Shown in pieces: positions 42,310 through 51,413 of a stretch of 64,000 nt of DNA; the stretch's first letter is position 1, and each line of letters starts with the position of its first letter. A program made the translations under genes and the position numbers. The DNA comes from Hwanghaeella sp964350445 (lineage in GTDB: Bacteria; Pseudomonadota; Alphaproteobacteria; UBA8366; Aestuariispiraceae), in contig CAYGKA010000018.1 in NCBI GenBank assembly GCA_964350445.1, forward strand, positions 19,605-83,604, given 5' to 3'. The notes under the pieces were generated by a model. It was not told where the DNA came from. It worked only from the letters and a program-made list of their open reading frames with translations, and searched no databases.

Positions 42310-43530
42310 TCAGGCCGCCCGACCGGTATCGCTCGGTTCACTTTCGGCCAGGAAGGTTCGAATGTTCCGCGCCGCTTGGCGGATACGCTGAACGTTCTCA
42401 ACCAATCCGATGCGGACAAACCCTTCACCGTATTCCCCGAACCCGACACCCGGCGCGACCGCCACTTTCGCTTCGGTCAGTAACTGTTTCGCGAAAGCCA
42501 AGCTGCCGACATTGCTGAATTTCTTCGGCAACGGCGCCCAAACGAACATCGTCGCTTCCGGGCTGGGCACGTCCCAGCCGCCGCGGGACAGGCTTTCGAC
42601 CAATACGTCGCGGCGCTCCTTGTAAAGCGCGCGCATGTCATCGACGCAGTCCTGCGGGCCGTTCAAGGCCGCGGTCGCGGCAACCTGGACCGGCGTGAAG
42701 GCGCCGTAGTCGACATAGGATTTGATCCGCGCCAGGGCGGCGATCAGCGTCTCGTTCCCGGCGGCGAAACCGACGCGCCAACCCGGCATCGAATACGTCT
42801 TGGAAAGCGAGGTGAATTCCACCGCGATATCCCGCGCACCCGGAACCTCGAGAACGGAGGGCGGCGGCGTATCGCCGAAATAGACTTCCGAATAGGCGAG
42901 ATCGGAAAGGATATAAATTTCGTGATGGCGGCAGAAATCGACGACCTCCGCGTAAAAGTCCAGATCCACCACCTGCGCGGTCGGGTTCTGCGGAAAGTTC
43001 AGGATGACGGCCAGCGGCTTGGGAATCGAATGCGCGACGCCCCGGCGCAGGGCCTGCATGAATTCCTCCCGGAAATCGCCGTCGCCGCCGGCCGCCGGCA
43101 GATGGCGGATCGCGCCACCCGCGATGATGAAGCCGAAGGAATGGATCGGATAGCAGGGGTTGGGCGCCAGAATGATGTCGCCCGGGCTGGTGATCGCCTG
43201 CGCCAGGTTGGCGAGGCCTTCCTTGGAGCCCAGGGTAACGATCGCTTCCTTATCCGGGTCGATGGAAACGTTGAATCGGCGCTCGTAATAGGCGGAAAGC
43301 GCCCGGCGCAGCCCCGGAATGCCCCGGCTGGTCGAATAACGGTGGGTCTTCGGATTGCGCACCGTCTCGACAAGTTTCTCGACGATATGCTCCGGCGTCG
43401 GCGAATCCGGGTTGCCCATGCCGAAATCGATGATGTCCTCCCCACGGGCGCGCGCCTCCGCTTTGAGGGCATTGACCTCGGCGAAAATATAGGGCGGCAG
43501 GCGCTTAATGCGGTGGAAGGAGTCGATCAT
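42310..43530 (-). CDS. PLP aminotransferase, AlaC/aspartate-aminotransferase (class I fold) family
   Basis: 406 aa. DFGMGNPDSPTPEHIVEKL near 36-54, YSTSRGIPGLRRALSAYYERRF, NFPQNPTAQVVDLDFY (substrate Arg region), SDLAYSEVYFG and the PLP Lys in SLSKTYSMPGWRVGF near 245. This matches the alanine/LL-diaminopimelate-like group that sits before hom in related genomes, often called AlaC. Exact amino-acid specificity is not visible. First gene of the hom-glpX-recJ set. Confidence 0.9.
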   Translation of the reverse strand: MIDSFHRIKRLPPYIFAEVNALKAEARARGEDIIDFGMGNPDSPTPEHIVEKLVETVRNPKTHRYSTSRGIPGLRRALSAYYERRFNVSIDPDKEAIVTLGSKEGLANLAQAITSPGDIILAPNPCYPIHSFGFIIAGGAIRHLPAAGGDGDFREEFMQALRRGVAHSIPKPLAVILNFPQNPTAQVVDLDFYAEVVDFCRHHEIYILSDLAYSEVYFGDTPPPSVLEVPGARDIAVEFTSLSKTYSMPGWRVGFAAGNETLIAALARIKSYVDYGAFTPVQVAATAALNGPQDCVDDMRALYKERRDVLVESLSRGGWDVPSPEATMFVWAPLPKKFSNVGSLAFAKQLLTEAKVAVAPGVGFGEYGEGFVRIGLVENVQRIRQAARNIRTFLAESEPSDTGRAA

Positions 43531-43695
43531 TCTCGTCTAGCGTTTTCGATGGGTTATGGACGGATGTGGGTTTTAGCCGACGCAATCCCTAACGTCTAAC
43601 GCAGATTCTGATGAATGGCTCCATTCTGACTGGTTTTGTGCAGCCCCCCTGCACCTACGGCGCACCTATCGTTTGAAACAAATAAAGCGTGAGCG

Positions 43696-43725
43696 TTGCA
43701 GGGATTATACTCGTAAATATAATCC
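43696..43725 (+). promoter_or_regulatory. Strong sigma-70 promoter with embedded inverted repeat
   Basis: TTGCAG (43696-43701), 16-base spacer, TATAAT (43718-43723, a perfect -10). The spacer and -10 carry GGATTATA (43702-43709) and TATAATCC (43718-43725), a perfect 8-bp inverted repeat, so a dimeric repressor bound here would cover the promoter. The start site would be near 43731, leaving only about 20 nt before the GTG of the next gene. Confidence 0.65.
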
Positions 43726-43749
43726 AAACAGATACGCTACCGAACGATT

Positions 43750-44169
43750 GTGAGAACGCGTTCAACGAAACGATCCTTTAGCCGCAGGCTCGACTCCATT
43801 TTGCCTCTACTGGCCCTCTCCGCAATGGCACTGCTGATCGGCTGCCAAACGACCGAAAACCTGACCTACCGCCAGTACCAGGCAATGGCGCCCGACTCAC
43901 AGGAACAGATCATTCGCGAAGTGTTGGCGCGTTACCTGGAGGCTCCGGAACTGGAAAACTACGATTCCTGCGTTTACGCCTATTTCGACAAGGACCTTTC
44001 GTCCGCCGCACGGGAACACTATCCCTATATCGGCATAGACCTCGTAAACGGTTATATGGAGAAGGAAAGCCCGCACTTCGGCGGAGATGCTAGGCGCCAG
44101 ATCGACCGCAGCCTTGAGGTTATTGCACAGACCTTCTGCCGCAAACCCGGCGATCCATTCCGGTCATGA
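43750..44169 (+). CDS. Putative lipoprotein, unknown
   Basis: 139 aa, GTG start. The N-terminal signal has a lipobox (MALLIGC, Cys near 33), predicting lipidation and outer- or inner-membrane anchoring. The mature part is hydrophilic and helical (YRQYQAMAPDSQEQIIREVLARYLEAPELENYDSCVYAYFDK) with two further Cys. I do not recognise the family. It is translationally coupled to the next gene (ATGA) and driven by the promoter at 43696; the SD is weak. Confidence 0.65.
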   Translation: MRTRSTKRSFSRRLDSILPLLALSAMALLIGCQTTENLTYRQYQAMAPDSQEQIIREVLARYLEAPELENYDSCVYAYFDKDLSSAAREHYPYIGIDLVNGYMEKESPHFGGDARRQIDRSLEVIAQTFCRKPGDPFRS

Positions 44170-44606
44170 GGGCTGGGAAACAACACACCGATTGTCGTAG
44201 CGGGAAGACTATGGCGGCGGTCAAAACGGTGCTGACATTCGCCGTGCCGGTCGCCCTCGTCTTCTGGGCGATCTGCGCTTCAGCGGCATCGTCGCATTCG
44301 GATGACAGGGCGTTACACAACACGCTCCCGCAATCGGAGAAAATTCGCTACCACAGGATCATACTCTCAAAGTTGCTGGGCGCATCGGTGATCGATGAAC
44401 ATGCGGCCTGCCTCCGCGAAGCCTTCGACCCCCAAAAGTCGCCTGCACCGGGTTCCGGAAAACTCTTTTCCGTTGGGGATGGCTTTCTGCTCGGTTTCAT
44501 GGACGGTCCAGACAGCATCCCGAACACCTCCTCAATGGATGAGGAGGTGTTGGCTGGCCTCTTCGTACTGCTGAACGTCGAGTGCGGAAGGCCGTTGCCA
44601 TGGTAA
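44166..44606 (+). CDS. Secreted protein, unknown
   Basis: 146 aa, overlapping the lipoprotein stop by four bases; an alternative ATG is at 44211. A hydrophobic stretch KTVLTFAVPVALVFWAICASAASS reads as a signal peptide. The mature part has two Cys (HAACLREAFD and NVECGRPLPW) that could form a disulfide. No family is recognised. Coupling to the lipoprotein gene suggests a two-part envelope unit. Confidence 0.6.
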   Translation: MRAGKQHTDCRSGKTMAAVKTVLTFAVPVALVFWAICASAASSHSDDRALHNTLPQSEKIRYHRIILSKLLGASVIDEHAACLREAFDPQKSPAPGSGKLFSVGDGFLLGFMDGPDSIPNTSSMDEEVLAGLFVLLNVECGRPLPW

Positions 44607-44642
44607 TACAAGCCTTCGCAATCGGCGCCTAGCGCAACGTAT

Positions 44643-45602
44643 CTAGTACTGTATGAACACTTCGACCCGTTGATTTCCGGCGATGCCTGCGGACGAGTCC
44701 TCGGTATACCGCGGTTCGCGGGCGCCGACGGCGGCGATATCGATCCTGTCCTGCGGAATGCCGATCCTAAGCAACGCCGCGGCGGCCGAGGTCGCCCTGT
44801 CCAATGAGGCCTTGTAATTCACCAGATCCTGCCGGACCTGATCGTTGACCCCGGTCGACTGGCTGGCATGCCCGACCACGTTGATCGACTTGCCGCCGTT
44901 GCGGTAGATGCCGGCGACTTGCGACAGGACGTTAAGGTCGTTCTGCGTCAGCTGCGACCCGCCCTGCGGAAAATAAAGCGTCGCGATATGGACCGCCTGA
45001 CCGATCGGGTTGCCGTATCCCGCCGCCGGCGGGGGCGGCGCTGCCGCGGCAAGCTGGTTGGCGGCAGCCGTCTGCTGGGTCGGGACCGGCGTCGGCTGCG
45101 GCGCCGGAACGGGTTGCGGCACGGCCGCAGGTTGGGGCGCCGGTTGCGGAGCAGCGGCCGGTTGCGGCACCGGAACAGGCTGCGGGGTCACGCGCGGCCC
45201 GGTTTGACTGGTACCTGTTTGGCTGGAGCCGGCCGTATCCTGCCGCACGACCTGATCGGAATAGCGAGCCTTGCTCTTGTCCGCGACCAACTGGTTCTGC
45301 AGCGTTCCAGCTTCTTGGACGATGGAGGGCGGCGGCGGTTTCTGCGGCACGGCGCCGACCGCCGGATAGGCGTCGGACGAACCGGGAACCGGCTTGGGTT
45401 CGGTCGATGCGGCTTCGTCCTCATCGTCACCGAACCAGTTCAGCGGGTTCGCGGCGGAGGCGACGTCGCCCGCTGTTTCACCGATATCCGACATCGTCTC
45501 ACAGGCCGACAGGGAAAGCGCGACCGCCGCTGCCGCCACGAAGCGAACCAGAATCCTGTAGGCGGCACCGCTGCCAAGCGGTTCGGAAGACTCAATTGTC
45601 AT
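44643..45602 (-). CDS. OmpA family lipoprotein
   Basis: 319 aa from ATG 45602 (upstream frame is open but lacks homology). Signal with a lipobox-like LSLSAC near 32. Then comes an acidic segment and a 50-residue linker rich in Pro, Gln and Ala (VPQPAAAPQPAPQPAAVPQP...), followed by the peptidoglycan-binding OmpA domain: AVHIATLYFPQGGSQLTQNDLNVLSQVAGIYRNGGKSINVVGHAS, and RVEVFIQY at the end. Likely tethers the outer membrane to the wall. It is downstream of napC, 217 bp away, so probably a separate transcript. Confidence 0.85.
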   Translation of the reverse strand: MTIESSEPLGSGAAYRILVRFVAAAAVALSLSACETMSDIGETAGDVASAANPLNWFGDDEDEAASTEPKPVPGSSDAYPAVGAVPQKPPPPSIVQEAGTLQNQLVADKSKARYSDQVVRQDTAGSSQTGTSQTGPRVTPQPVPVPQPAAAPQPAPQPAAVPQPVPAPQPTPVPTQQTAAANQLAAAAPPPPAAGYGNPIGQAVHIATLYFPQGGSQLTQNDLNVLSQVAGIYRNGGKSINVVGHASQSTGVNDQVRQDLVNYKASLDRATSAAAALLRIGIPQDRIDIAAVGAREPRYTEDSSAGIAGNQRVEVFIQY

Positions 45603-45819
45603 GACATCCAACCCGTACGTTTTTGCCAATTTCGGACCGATGGCCACCACACTGGGAAGCGACCCCGTCCGTTCAATCAACGGGAATACTATAGGATTCC
45701 CCCCATGTCCAAAAACCCTTTGGCCAGGGTGGGCAACCGGGGGATATCGGCCAAGACACCGGGGAATGCCGCCAAGGGCGGAATCAGGACATATGGCCGG
45801 ACCGTGGTTGGAGGATGCC

Positions 45820-46413
45820 TCAGTTCCAGCCTTCGACGCCCGCCATGTTGGGCAATTCATGCGCGATGCCCTTATGACAATCGATGCAGGTCTTCTCGCC
45901 GGTGGCCAAGTAGGTGGAATGGGCCTCCGCGGCGCGGGCTTCCTGCAGCGAGAAGTCCATATACCGTTCGCTGTGGCAGTTCCGGCATTCCAGGGAATCG
46001 TTGGATTTCAACCGTGCCCATTCATGTTTGGCCAGTTCCAGCCGGTGATCCAGGAACTTCTCCCGCGTGTTGATTGTTCCGAACAACGCGCCCCAGACTT
46101 CCTTCGATGCCTGCATCTTGCGGGCGATCTTGTCCGTCCATTCGTGCGGCACGTGACAATCCGGACAGGTCGCCCGAACGCCGGACTGGTTCGTGAAGTG
46201 AACCGTCGACCGCAATTCCTGGTAAACGTTGTCACGCATTTCGTGGCAACTGATGCAGAATGTCTCGGTATTCGTGAGTTCCAGAGCCGTATTAAACCCG
46301 CCCCAAAAGATCACCCCGGCGATAAAACCGCCGATGCACAGGAACCCCAGGCTCAACGTCGCGGCAGGACGCCTGAGGACGTTCCAGAAGGACTTCACGC
46401 TCTTGACGATCAT
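45820..46413 (-). CDS. napC: NapC, membrane tetrahaem cytochrome c quinol dehydrogenase
   Basis: 197 aa. One N-terminal TM anchor (~17-38, LSLGFLCIGGFIAGVIFWGGF) and four c-type haem motifs: CISCH near 54, CPDCH, CRNCH and CIDCH. It takes electrons from quinol and passes them through NapB to NapA. Last gene of napEFDABC, 15 bp after napB. Confidence 0.95.
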   Translation of the reverse strand: MIVKSVKSFWNVLRRPAATLSLGFLCIGGFIAGVIFWGGFNTALELTNTETFCISCHEMRDNVYQELRSTVHFTNQSGVRATCPDCHVPHEWTDKIARKMQASKEVWGALFGTINTREKFLDHRLELAKHEWARLKSNDSLECRNCHSERYMDFSLQEARAAEAHSTYLATGEKTCIDCHKGIAHELPNMAGVEGWN

Positions 46414-46428
46414 GACGTGTCCTTCCCG

Positions 46429-46920
46429 TCAGTTCGCGGCTTCGACCGCAAGCAGCGCGTCGATATCCACGAATGTATTGTTCAATGCTTCCGGCACGCG
46501 GTTCTGGATGACATGGCACTGGTTGCAGAAATACCGCCGGGGCGAAACGGTCGCCAGGGTCTGTCCGTCCCGATCCATGAAATGCGTCACGCTGATCATC
46601 GGCGCGCCGCTTTCGGCCACCCGCGCCCGGGCATGGCAGGACAGGCACTGATTGCCGTTCTTGTCCAATTGATAGCCCTCGATGCTATGGGGGATCGTCG
46701 GCGGTTGTTCCGGATAGTTGCGCGGCCGGCGCCGGTCGGTTTCCTCGACTTGCGAAAGGCGCGGCGGTTCCTCGTTGCGGGACATGTCCTCGGACCCACT
46801 CAACCCTTTCAGGGACGGAATGACGTTCACCGTTTGCGCGGAAGCCGGCTGAATCGACTGTGTCAAAGCCAACAGGCAGATCAGAAAGCCGGCGGCCGCA
46901 AATTTGCCGTACAATGTCAT
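46429..46920 (-). CDS. napB: NapB, dihaem cytochrome c subunit of periplasmic nitrate reductase
   Basis: 163 aa from ATG 46920. Signal peptide 1-28. Two CxxCH motifs (CLSCH near 91, CNQCH near 133) with the His partners HSIEGYQLD and ISVTHFMDRDG expected for bis-His ligation. The start was chosen where the signal begins; the longer frame runs back into napA. Confidence 0.95.
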   Translation of the reverse strand: MTLYGKFAAAGFLICLLALTQSIQPASAQTVNVIPSLKGLSGSEDMSRNEEPPRLSQVEETDRRRPRNYPEQPPTIPHSIEGYQLDKNGNQCLSCHARARVAESGAPMISVTHFMDRDGQTLATVSPRRYFCNQCHVIQNRVPEALNNTFVDIDALLAVEAAN

Positions 46921-46940
46921 GATTGCTCTCCCCAGCCCGG

Positions 46941-49445
46941 TCAGACTTTGAGAATGCGCACAGCGCATTTCTTGAAGTCCGTCTGTTTGGAAATCGGATC
47001 GGTGGCGTCCAGCGTGACCTTGTTGATCAACTGGCTTGCATCGAACCACGGCACGAAAACGAGACCGCGCGGGGGTTTGTTCCGTCCCCTCGTCTCGACC
47101 CGTGTCTTGATATTGCCACGGCGGGATTCGACGATGATCTCATCCCCCCGCCGGACCTGAAGTTCGGACGCATCGTCCGGATGCATGAAACAGACTGCAT
47201 CGGGCATGGATCGATACAGTTCCGGCACCCTTTGGGTCATCGACCCAGAATGCCAATGCTCCAGCACACGGCCGGTGGACAGCCAGAAGGGGAACTCTTC
47301 GTCCGGACTTTCGGGGGCGGGTTCATACGGCAGGGCGAAAATCCATGCCCGTCCGTCCGGCTTGCCATAGAACTGAACGTCCTTGCCGGCCTCGACATAG
47401 GGGTCGTATCCCTCCCGGAAGCGCCACCGCGTTTCCTTCCCATCGACAACCGGCCAGCGCAGCCCGCGCACCTTGTGATAGGTGTCGAAATCGGCCAGAT
47501 CATGGGCATGCCCACGCCCGAAGGTGGCGTATTCCTCGAACAGGCCTTTTTGCACATAGAAACCGAAGGCTTCGGATTCGTGATTGCCGTGTTCCGCGGA
47601 CATTTCCGATACCGGGAACTGATCGACCTGTCCGTTCTTGTAGAGGATGTCGAACAGGGTTTTGCCCCGGTATTCAGGCATTTGCGCGATTAGTTCCTCG
47701 GGCCAGACTTCCTCGACCTTGAAGCGTTTGGAAAATTCCATCAGCTGCCACAGATCCGATTTGGCCTCGCCCGGCGCGGGTACAAGTTCGTGCCAAAACT
47801 GCGTCCGGCGCTCCGCGTTGCCATAGGCGCCTTCCTTTTCCACCCACATGGCGGTCGGCAGGATCAGGTCCGCCGCCTGAGCGGTCACGGTCGGATAGGC
47901 ATCGGAAACGACGATGAAGTTGTCCGGATTCCGATAGCCGGGCAGCCCCTCCTCCATCATGTTCGGGGCGGCCTGCATGTTGTTGTTAACTTGAACCCAA
48001 TACGCGTTGAGTTTTCCGTCCTTCAACATGCGGTTTTGCAGAACCGCGTGATAGCCGGGCTTGCTGGGAATCGTTCCTTTGGGGAGTTTCCAGATCTTCT
48101 CGGCAATATCGCGATGCGCTTCCTTCATCACGACCAGGTCCGCCGGCAGCCGATGCGCGAAGGTCCCGACCTCACGGGCGGTGCCGCAGGCCGATGGCTG
48201 TCCGGTCAGCGAGAACGGGCTGTTGCCCGGTTCCGAAATTTTTCCCGTCAGCAGATGGATATTGTAGATCAGGTTGTTCACCCAAACGCCGCGGGTGTGC
48301 TGATTGACCCCCATGGTCCAAAGCGACATGACCTTGATGTCGGGATCGGCGTAAATCTCCGCCATCCGAATTAACTTGTCCTTCGGCACACCGGAAATCT
48401 CATGCGCCTTCTCGAGCGTGTATTCGGAAACGAATTCCGCGAAATCCTCGAAGCTCATCGGTTCCGAGCCACCCGCCTTGTCGTTGTTCGCGGCCGCCTG
48501 CTCCAAGGGGTGTTCGGGGCGCAATCCATACCCGATATCCGCATTACCGCGGCGGAAGTTGACGTGCTTCGCGACGAAATCCTTATGAACCTTGTCGTTC
48601 TCGATGATGTAGTTCGCGATGAAGTTCAGGATCGCCAGGTCCGACTGAGGTTCGAAGACAACCGGGATATCCGCCAATTCGAAGCATCGGTTCTCAAAGG
48701 TGGAGAGCACGCAAACCTGGACGTGGGGATGGCTCAGGCGGCGGTCCGTCAGGCGCGTCCAAAGAATGGGATGCATCTCCGCCATGTTCGACCCCCAAAG
48801 GATGAACGCGTCGGCATGCTCGAAATCGTCGTAACATCCCATGGGCTCGTCAATGCCGAAGGTCCGCATGAACCCGCCGACGGCGGACGCCATGCAGTGG
48901 CGCGCGTTCGGGTCGATATTGTTCGACCTGAAGCCGGCCTTGTAGAGTTTGGAGGCAGCGTAGCCCTCCCAAACCGTCCATTGACCCGACCCGAACATGC
49001 CGACAGCCGTCGGTCCCTTTTCCCGCAAGGTGGCCTTGAACTTTTCCGCCATCACGTCGAAAGCCTGATCCCAGGACACTGGCGTAAAATCGCCATCCTT
49101 GGCGTATTTGCCGTCCCGCATGCGCAGCATTGGCGTGGTGAGGCGATCCTCGCCATACATGATCTTGGAGAGGAAATAGCCCTTCACACAGTTGAGGCCC
49201 CTGTTTACCTCCGCTTTCACATCGCCATGGGTCGCGACCACGCGCTTGTCCTTGGTCCCCACCATGACGGAGCAGCCCGTGCCGCAGAACCGGCACGCGG
49301 CTTTCGACCATTTCAAGTCCGTCAAACTGCGTTCGGTTACCAGGTTCTGTGCGTGTGCGGGCATCGCGATACCGGCAGCCGCGGCAGCCGCCGCCGTTGC
49401 CTGCGCTTTCAAAACCTGACGGCGCGACATTGTGTCGTTGGTCAT
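46941..49445 (-). CDS. napA: NapA, catalytic molybdenum subunit of periplasmic nitrate reductase
   Basis: 834 aa. Tat signal SRRQVLKA (twin Arg at 8-9). One [4Fe-4S] cluster from Cys51, 54, 58 and 86 (CRFCGTGC...NC). The Mo-ligand Cys is in ARHCMAS near 184, and the bis-MGD fold continues to the C-terminal dinucleotide-binding domain. It reduces nitrate to nitrite in the periplasm. The start ATG shares one base with the napD stop; AGGAG is eight bases before. An in-frame GTG lies immediately upstream. Confidence 0.97.
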   Translation of the reverse strand: MTNDTMSRRQVLKAQATAAAAAAAGIAMPAHAQNLVTERSLTDLKWSKAACRFCGTGCSVMVGTKDKRVVATHGDVKAEVNRGLNCVKGYFLSKIMYGEDRLTTPMLRMRDGKYAKDGDFTPVSWDQAFDVMAEKFKATLREKGPTAVGMFGSGQWTVWEGYAASKLYKAGFRSNNIDPNARHCMASAVGGFMRTFGIDEPMGCYDDFEHADAFILWGSNMAEMHPILWTRLTDRRLSHPHVQVCVLSTFENRCFELADIPVVFEPQSDLAILNFIANYIIENDKVHKDFVAKHVNFRRGNADIGYGLRPEHPLEQAAANNDKAGGSEPMSFEDFAEFVSEYTLEKAHEISGVPKDKLIRMAEIYADPDIKVMSLWTMGVNQHTRGVWVNNLIYNIHLLTGKISEPGNSPFSLTGQPSACGTAREVGTFAHRLPADLVVMKEAHRDIAEKIWKLPKGTIPSKPGYHAVLQNRMLKDGKLNAYWVQVNNNMQAAPNMMEEGLPGYRNPDNFIVVSDAYPTVTAQAADLILPTAMWVEKEGAYGNAERRTQFWHELVPAPGEAKSDLWQLMEFSKRFKVEEVWPEELIAQMPEYRGKTLFDILYKNGQVDQFPVSEMSAEHGNHESEAFGFYVQKGLFEEYATFGRGHAHDLADFDTYHKVRGLRWPVVDGKETRWRFREGYDPYVEAGKDVQFYGKPDGRAWIFALPYEPAPESPDEEFPFWLSTGRVLEHWHSGSMTQRVPELYRSMPDAVCFMHPDDASELQVRRGDEIIVESRRGNIKTRVETRGRNKPPRGLVFVPWFDASQLINKVTLDATDPISKQTDFKKCAVRILKV

Positions 49446-49726
49446 CACACTGCTCCTACTTCCGTCGGACGACCGCCGGTTTCCGGCGCCTCGTCGACAA
49501 GGTGATAGACAAGGTTCGCGGATAGGACGCCGTCCAAAACCGCGATCGAATTTGCGAATGAGGAAATCTCCGCCTCGTTCTCCGTTTCCAGGAGGCAGAC
49601 GATCTTGCCGTTCGGATCCTCGACCGGAATTTCGGCACCGTGGTCGAGGATGAACCGGCGCAGTCTGGGCAGATTTTCCGGCCGCGTCTGGACGATCAGG
49701 CTTGAGATATGAACTGGGCGCGTCAT
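49445..49726 (-). CDS. napD: NapD, Tat-signal-binding chaperone of NapA
   Basis: 93 aa. VHISSLIVQTRPENLPRLRRFILDHGAEI then NGKIVCLLETENEAEISSFANSIAVLDGVLSANLVYHLVD: the small ferredoxin-like fold that holds the NapA leader until cofactor loading is complete. It overlaps napF by four bases and napA by one. Confidence 0.93.
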   Translation of the reverse strand: MTRPVHISSLIVQTRPENLPRLRRFILDHGAEIPVEDPNGKIVCLLETENEAEISSFANSIAVLDGVLSANLVYHLVDEAPETGGRPTEVGAV

Positions 49727-50268
49727 GCCGCCTCCTTCGTTCGACCTGTGAAAACCAGATCTATGGCGTTGTTCGGACAGACGCTGAGGCAGGCTCCACA
49801 GCCAGTGCATCTCTCGGCATCCAGAACCGGGCTCGGCGGCCCCCCTAGTTTGGGACGAAACCGCAAGGCGTTTTGGTCGCAGGCGTCCCGGCAACATTCA
49901 CAGTGAATGCCGATTTCCGGTAGACAGGAGCCGGTGGAGATCGCCGCCAAAGCTTCCAATGGTGGTGCGCATTGCCGGTCGAACAGCCCTTCGGAACACG
50001 CCTCGGCGCAGGCGCCGCAAAAGGTACAGGCCGTCGCATCGGCTTTCGGGTCGAATTCGGGAAAGCCGCCATCGCCGCGCAACAAAACCCCTTCCGGGCA
50101 GGCCCCGATGCAGGCATCACATCGGGTACAGAGATCGGTGAAAGTGGCGCTATCCGTCCACGGCGGGCGGATGGTCAAATCATCCCCCTTGGCGCGAAAG
50201 CCGAAAAGACGGCGTTTGTTGCCGTCAACGCCATGGGAAGCGCGATTGGTACCCGGTGCGTTCCGCAT
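49723..50268 (-). CDS. napF: NapF, ferredoxin-type maturation protein
   Basis: 181 aa from ATG 50268 (GAGG before it); a TTG at 50283 overlapping the napE stop is the alternative. Cys-rich iron-sulfur segments: CTRCDACIGACPEG, CTFCGACAEACSEG, an intervening CECCRDACDQNA, and CTGCGACLSVCPNNA. NapF helps load the cluster of NapA in the cytoplasm. Confidence 0.93.
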   Translation of the reverse strand: MRNAPGTNRASHGVDGNKRRLFGFRAKGDDLTIRPPWTDSATFTDLCTRCDACIGACPEGVLLRGDGGFPEFDPKADATACTFCGACAEACSEGLFDRQCAPPLEALAAISTGSCLPEIGIHCECCRDACDQNALRFRPKLGGPPSPVLDAERCTGCGACLSVCPNNAIDLVFTGRTKEAA

Positions 50269-50279
50269 TCCCGCCAGCC

Positions 50280-50492
50280 TCAACCCGGCGGCCCTGGCGG
50301 CCCGAAAATCATTTGTGTCACCCAGATCGCCAACCCGAAGGCGCCGACAAACGCGACCGACGCCCCGGGAATGAGAACGAAGGTCGTTACCAGGAATGTC
50401 AGCAATTCGTCGCGTCTATTGGGAACGATGCCGCTGCTGTCGCCAACATCGCCCTGTCCGGAATTTGCTGCTGCCACTTTGCCCCACCACAT
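50280..50492 (-). CDS. napE: NapE, small membrane protein of the nitrate reductase operon
   Basis: 70 aa with one TM helix (about 31-62) and the family pattern RRDELLTFLVTTFVLIPGASVAFVGAFGLAIWVTQMIFGPPG. Its exact job is unsettled. First gene of the operon; its start lies 64 bp from the FNR-type box. Confidence 0.9.
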   Translation of the reverse strand: MWWGKVAAANSGQGDVGDSSGIVPNRRDELLTFLVTTFVLIPGASVAFVGAFGLAIWVTQMIFGPPGPPG

Positions 50493-50556
50493 GTTCGTGC
50501 GGCTTATTCAAGCGCCGCATCTTGGACGAGCATAAGACCGCTTTGGGTGGCGCGCC

Positions 50557-50570
50557 TTGACAACAATCAA
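50557..50570. promoter_or_regulatory. FNR/CRP-type box between nap operon and its regulator
   Basis: TTGACAACAATCAA: one mismatch from the FNR consensus TTGAT-N4-ATCAA. It lies 64 bp before napE and 73 bp before the Crp/Fnr gene, so one site could serve both promoters. It could bind the protein encoded alongside or a distant FNR/NnrR-type factor. Confidence 0.75.
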
Positions 50571-50643
50571 GCAAGCGCAATTATTTGCGCGCTCCCGCGG
50601 AACAGGACGCATAGTGGGAAATCCGGCTTCAGGAGGATCAGCA

Positions 50644-51348
50644 ATGCTGAACGGGAAAGAGTTGGAATCCGTAAGAAATATGCGCCTTTTTCAAAACCTT
50701 ACGCCGGAAGAGCTTTCCATTATCGGAAGGTCGAGCGTAACGAGAACCTATGAAAAGGGGGCGGAAATCTTCCGACAGGACGACGATATCCCCCACTTCT
50801 ATGGTGTCCTAGACGGCTGGGTGAAGGTGCACCGGACGACGAGCACCGGGGAACAGGCCTTGCTCGGGCTTTTCGGAAAGGGAGAGACCTTTGCCGAGGC
50901 AGCGATGTTCCTGGGACACAGATACCCTGCCAGCGCCGAAGCCGTCGAACGGTGCAAGCTCTGCCTCTTCAGCGCCGAGGTGTTCGAAAAGTCGGCGGCC
51001 ACGCATCCCTCAATTCTCTTCGGCATGCTGGGATCGATTTCCCATCACCTGCACGGAATGATGCTTCAGGTCGAGCAGTTGAAAACCCGAAACGCCAAAC
51101 AACGGATCGGACTGTTCCTGCTCCGCTTCTGCGGACGTGGCGACGGCACCGCGCAGATCCATCTGCCTTACGACAAATCCTTGCTCGCCGGCCGCTTGGG
51201 AATGACCCCGGAGAGTTTGTCGCGGAACCTGTCGGCGTTGAAACCTGTCGGTGTGGAGGTATTCGGGGAGGTTGTCGCTGTCCAGGATTGCAACAGGCTG
51301 GCCGAGTTCTGCACAACGTCCCCCTTGCGCCAGCGCAGCGGCAACTGA
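50644..51348 (+). CDS. Crp/Fnr family transcriptional regulator
   Basis: 234 aa from ATG 50644 (AGGAGGATCAGCA before it). The cyclic-nucleotide-type barrel (about 15-125) is followed by the dimer helix and an HTH, LAGRLGMTPESLSRNLSALK. No N-terminal Cys cluster as in FNR, so it does not sense oxygen through [4Fe-4S]. The form resembles the NnrR/DnrD group that answers nitric oxide or redox signals, but this is a guess. Divergent from the nap operon, with an FNR-type box between. Confidence 0.87.
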   Translation: MLNGKELESVRNMRLFQNLTPEELSIIGRSSVTRTYEKGAEIFRQDDDIPHFYGVLDGWVKVHRTTSTGEQALLGLFGKGETFAEAAMFLGHRYPASAEAVERCKLCLFSAEVFEKSAATHPSILFGMLGSISHHLHGMMLQVEQLKTRNAKQRIGLFLLRFCGRGDGTAQIHLPYDKSLLAGRLGMTPESLSRNLSALKPVGVEVFGEVVAVQDCNRLAEFCTTSPLRQRSGN

Positions 51349-51413
51349 ACAGCGCGCGCCACCTGGCGCAAGTGTTTCCCTTCGCCGCGCGCCACGCGCC
51401 TATTTCCCACCCC

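Noticed and set aside
45100..45200. Repetitive GC-rich tract as a tandem repeat element
   Set aside because: It encodes the Pro/Gln/Ala-rich linker of the OmpA-like lipoprotein; repeats are imperfect and in frame.
45601..47160. 519-codon plus-strand frame across napC, napB and the 3' end of napA
   Set aside because: It covers three nap genes with intact haem and molybdenum motifs on the minus strand; no recognisable domain.
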